Assembly: GCA_023228445.1 (NCBI GenBank)
Contig: JALOBD010000007.1
Span: forward strand, 1 to 29,285
Reading direction: 5' to 3'
From: Sphaerochaeta sp.
GTDB taxonomy: Bacteria; Spirochaetota; Spirochaetia; Sphaerochaetales; Sphaerochaetaceae
DNA: 29,285 nt
The stretch's first letter is position 1; every line of letters starts with the position of its first letter. A program made the position numbers and the translations under genes. Below the pieces are notes generated by a model. That model had not been told where the DNA came from. It saw only the letters and a program-made list of their open reading frames with translations, and searched no databases. Shown here piece after piece: positions 27,148-29,285 of the stretch.

Positions 27148-29285
27148 AAGCCAAGAGCAAGCGTCAGGAAGCACGAAAGCAGGGGACGCTGAATCAACAG
27201 CTTGCCATCGCCCTCATGTGCATCGCCGCTCTCGCAGCGATGCTCACCACCCTCTACAGCGGCAAAGGGTCGATCCTCGGCCTCTATGACCCGAGCAACC
27301 TCTTCCACGTCGGCGAACTCGCCGACGAGGACTTCTACGCCACCAAGGGCTTCGAGTTCATCGATGTGGCCGAAGGACAGCGCCTTGCAGCAGAGCGGGA
27401 GCGGGAGGTGTTGCCGATCTTCACCTACCAGATCCGAAGTACCGTCCAATCCAAACAGCTGGTCGGTGACTTCATCGAGAGCTTTGGTGACGACTCGACT
27501 GCGGCCCTGCTCGCCGAGCATGGGAGGGTCGATGATCTACACCTGGTGCGCCAGATCAACCTCTTGGCGAGTGATGACCGGCTCCTGTTCTTCGCCATCC
27601 TGCGCGAGAGTGCCGACTTTGTGCTTGAACACGGTCTCTTCTTCGATGAGCAGGTCGAGGCGGTGGTAGGCGAGGGGTATGGCAGGCTCTCCTACATCGA
27701 TCCGACCACCGGGGAGGAGGAGCGGCCCATCGAGTCCTTGGTGACCACGGAGAACCTCGCCCTCCAGCTTGAGTCGTGGTTTTCCGGCTATGGCGAACAG
27801 GTCAACCGGCGGATCCCCGCCTCGCTCACCTGCGATGTCCTGGCCCTGCTGCTCAGCGAGAACGTCTCCTACGACCGGGTGAAGACGATGAGCCTGAGGG
27901 GTGAGGCGCGCTCAGCGGTGGTCGCCCCGACGATGACCATCGAGCGTGGAACGAAGATCATCAGCCGCGATACGGTGGTGACTCAGAGCCAACTGCAGAT
28001 GCTCTCCTACATGCAGGAGCATGCCGTCGGCTACTCGATCCTCGAGCTCATCGGTCGTTCGATCTTCATCTTGATCACCACCGTAGCCAGTGTGGCGGTC
28101 TTCCTGCGCGTAGTGGACAAGGAGAGCAGGATCTACCTCTACCTCAATTTGATGCTCGTTTCCATCATCATCTCGCTTGCAGCGATGCACCTGATCTCCT
28201 CCTACCTCCAAAACCGCTCGATGCTGGTGTTGGACTCCTTCCTGCCGCTCTTCTTCGCCCCGCTCTTTGTCGCGCACATCAGCAGCAAGCGCCGGCTCGG
28301 CTTCATCACCGCGTTCCTGCTCGCCTGCTATGCCACGCTGATGAGAGAGGCGACGTTGATGACCTTCTTCTTCATCCTCAGTGTGAATGCCATCAACCTC
28401 CACTTCTTCCGCTACTCCATCAAACGGGTCGAGGACCTCTTCAACTGGTTTTATGCGGCGGCCAGCGCCAGCCTCGCCGCGCTGGCCTTCAGCCCGCTCA
28501 ATGCAGTGGCCATCCACTCGCTGCCCGCCCTCATCGGGGCGCTGGTGGTCAACATCACCCTCAGCCTGATCATCGTCGAGGCGTTCGTACCGGTGGTCGA
28601 GCACCTCTTCAACATCCCCACCGCCTACCGGCTCAACGAGCTCGCCTACAGCGACTCTCCGATCATCGATCGCCTCAGTTCAGTGGCCCAGGGTACGTAC
28701 AACCACAGCCGATACGTCAGTGAGCTCGCCTACCAGGCGGCAAAAGCCATCGGGGCCAATGCGATGCTCGCCCGCGTCGGCGGCGTCTACCATGACATCG
28801 GCAAGGTCGACCACCCCGAGTACTTTGTTGAGAACCAGGGTGGGGAGAACAAGCACGACGACATCAAGCCCAGTCTCTCGGTCGCCATAATCAAGAGCCA
28901 CGTGAAGCTCGGCCTGGAGAAGGGCAGGGAGGCGGGCTTGCCGCAGGAGGTGCTGGACATCATCAGCCAACACCATGGCAACGACATCATCCAATACTTC
29001 TACAGCGAAGCCGCCCGCCAAGCCCAGGCAAGTGGCGTTGAGATCAATGCCGACGACTACTCCTACACCGGAGAGCCGCCGACCTTCGCCGAGAGTGCGA
29101 TCGTCATGCTCGCCGACATCGTCGAAGCGGCGAGCCGGACGATGAAACAGCCTTCGTACTCAAAGTACCAGAAGCTCGTCCACACCCTGGTGATGGGCAA
29201 GATCGAGCGTGGGCAGCTCAACCAGAGCGGCCTCTCCCTCACCGACTTGAACCGTATCGAGGAGTCCTTCGTGCAGACCCTCACC
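27144..29285 (+). CDS. 7TM-HD membrane phosphodiesterase, PgpH type (cut by window edge)
   Basis: The frame starts with GTG at 27144 and is open for 714 codons to the window edge. GGAGG lies 5 bases upstream and the start overlaps the phoH stop as GTGA. The order is: an N-terminal transmembrane helix (about 17-39), an extracytoplasmic 7TMR-HDED-type domain (about 40-290), seven membrane helices (about 297-486), and a cytoplasmic HD domain with H521 (YNHSRY), H550-D551 (YHDIGK), SHVKLGLE and ISQHHGND. PgpH of Listeria, about 718 residues, has this layout and cleaves c-di-AMP to pApA, so most of this protein is present. The family match is strong. The exact substrate is inferred, and no c-di-AMP synthase gene is seen here to support it. 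Confidence 0.9.
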   Translation, partial: MKAKSKRQEARKQGTLNQQLAIALMCIAALAAMLTTLYSGKGSILGLYDPSNLFHVGELADEDFYATKGFEFIDVAEGQRLAAEREREVLPIFTYQIRSTVQSKQLVGDFIESFGDDSTAALLAEHGRVDDLHLVRQINLLASDDRLLFFAILRESADFVLEHGLFFDEQVEAVVGEGYGRLSYIDPTTGEEERPIESLVTTENLALQLESWFSGYGEQVNRRIPASLTCDVLALLLSENVSYDRVKTMSLRGEARSAVVAPTMTIERGTKIISRDTVVTQSQLQMLSYMQEHAVGYSILELIGRSIFILITTVASVAVFLRVVDKESRIYLYLNLMLVSIIISLAAMHLISSYLQNRSMLVLDSFLPLFFAPLFVAHISSKRRLGFITAFLLACYATLMREATLMTFFFILSVNAINLHFFRYSIKRVEDLFNWFYAAASASLAALAFSPLNAVAIHSLPALIGALVVNITLSLIIVEAFVPVVEHLFNIPTAYRLNELAYSDSPIIDRLSSVAQGTYNHSRYVSELAYQAAKAIGANAMLARVGGVYHDIGKVDHPEYFVENQGGENKHDDIKPSLSVAIIKSHVKLGLEKGREAGLPQEVLDIISQHHGNDIIQYFYSEAARQAQASGVEINADDYSYTGEPPTFAESAIVMLADIVEAASRTMKQPSYSKYQKLVHTLVMGKIERGQLNQSGLSLTDLNRIEESFVQTLT

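Noticed and set aside
1..29285. CRISPR arrays, insertion sequences, prophage or attachment sites
   Set aside because: No regularly spaced repeats, transposase or integrase motifs, or terminal inverted repeats were seen; the tRNA-Val gene is not followed by a partial copy of its 3' end.

Overview
The window comes from a GC-rich bacterial chromosome with strong G/C preference at third codon positions. It most resembles a spirochaete, probably of the Sphaerochaeta/Treponema side. Three things point there: the V-type ATPase operon has the reduced spirochaete order E, DUF2764, A, B, D, I, K; uvrA is followed directly by an lptD-like gene, as I recall for Treponema; and a free-standing ODP-type diiron metallo-beta-lactamase-fold protein is present, a type studied in Treponema denticola. 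This placement is inference from gene content, with no phylogeny behind it.

Layout. 1-57 (-) is the first 19 codons of a LacI-type regulator. 185-1213 (-) is a two-gene operon of an ODP-type protein and a small FMN-binding split-barrel protein, with a near-consensus promoter. 1313-1384 (+) is tRNA-Val(TAC) with its own promoter and terminator. 1456-4169 (+) is a tightly overlapped operon: CmpB-like membrane protein, PLP homeostasis protein YggS, a small exported membrane protein and an RluD-type pseudouridine synthase. 4123-5285 (-) is a translationally coupled pair, a pentapeptide-repeat protein and a metallo-beta-lactamase-fold protein with an altered metal motif. Its tail overlaps rluD and its head is divergent from rsgA. 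5356-8665 (+) is rsgA overlapping mutS2, followed by udp on its own promoter (8721-9497). 9465-9866 (-) is an unrecognised 133-residue protein. 9867-10258 is a gene-free stretch with several inverted repeats and the promoter of the ATPase operon.

10259-17377 (+) is the V/A-type ATPase operon. No subunit C, F or G/H gene is present, and the K subunit keeps the residues that bind Na+ in Enterococcus hirae NtpK. 17440-18656 (-) carries ogt, a possible 49-codon ORF missed by ATG-based calling, and a Frm2-like nitroreductase behind an operator-like palindrome. 18756-19166 (+) is a diverged YhcH/DUF386 protein.

19231 to the window end (+) looks like one long operon: ispG, uvrA, lptD-like, phoH and a 7TM-HD (PgpH-type) phosphodiesterase cut off by the edge. 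Its promoter overlaps a perfect 12+2+12 bp palindrome. The genes overlap or nearly touch, so isoprenoid synthesis, DNA repair, outer-membrane assembly, RNA metabolism and cyclic-dinucleotide turnover may share one regulated promoter.

Most of the window is housekeeping. The points most worth following are the ODP/FMN-protein pair, the reduced sodium-type V-ATPase, the TACA-nn-TGTA operator in front of ispG, the pentapeptide/HxHxAH hydrolase pair, and the small ORF fused in frame behind the nitroreductase stop. I saw no mobile element, CRISPR array, rRNA or replication origin.
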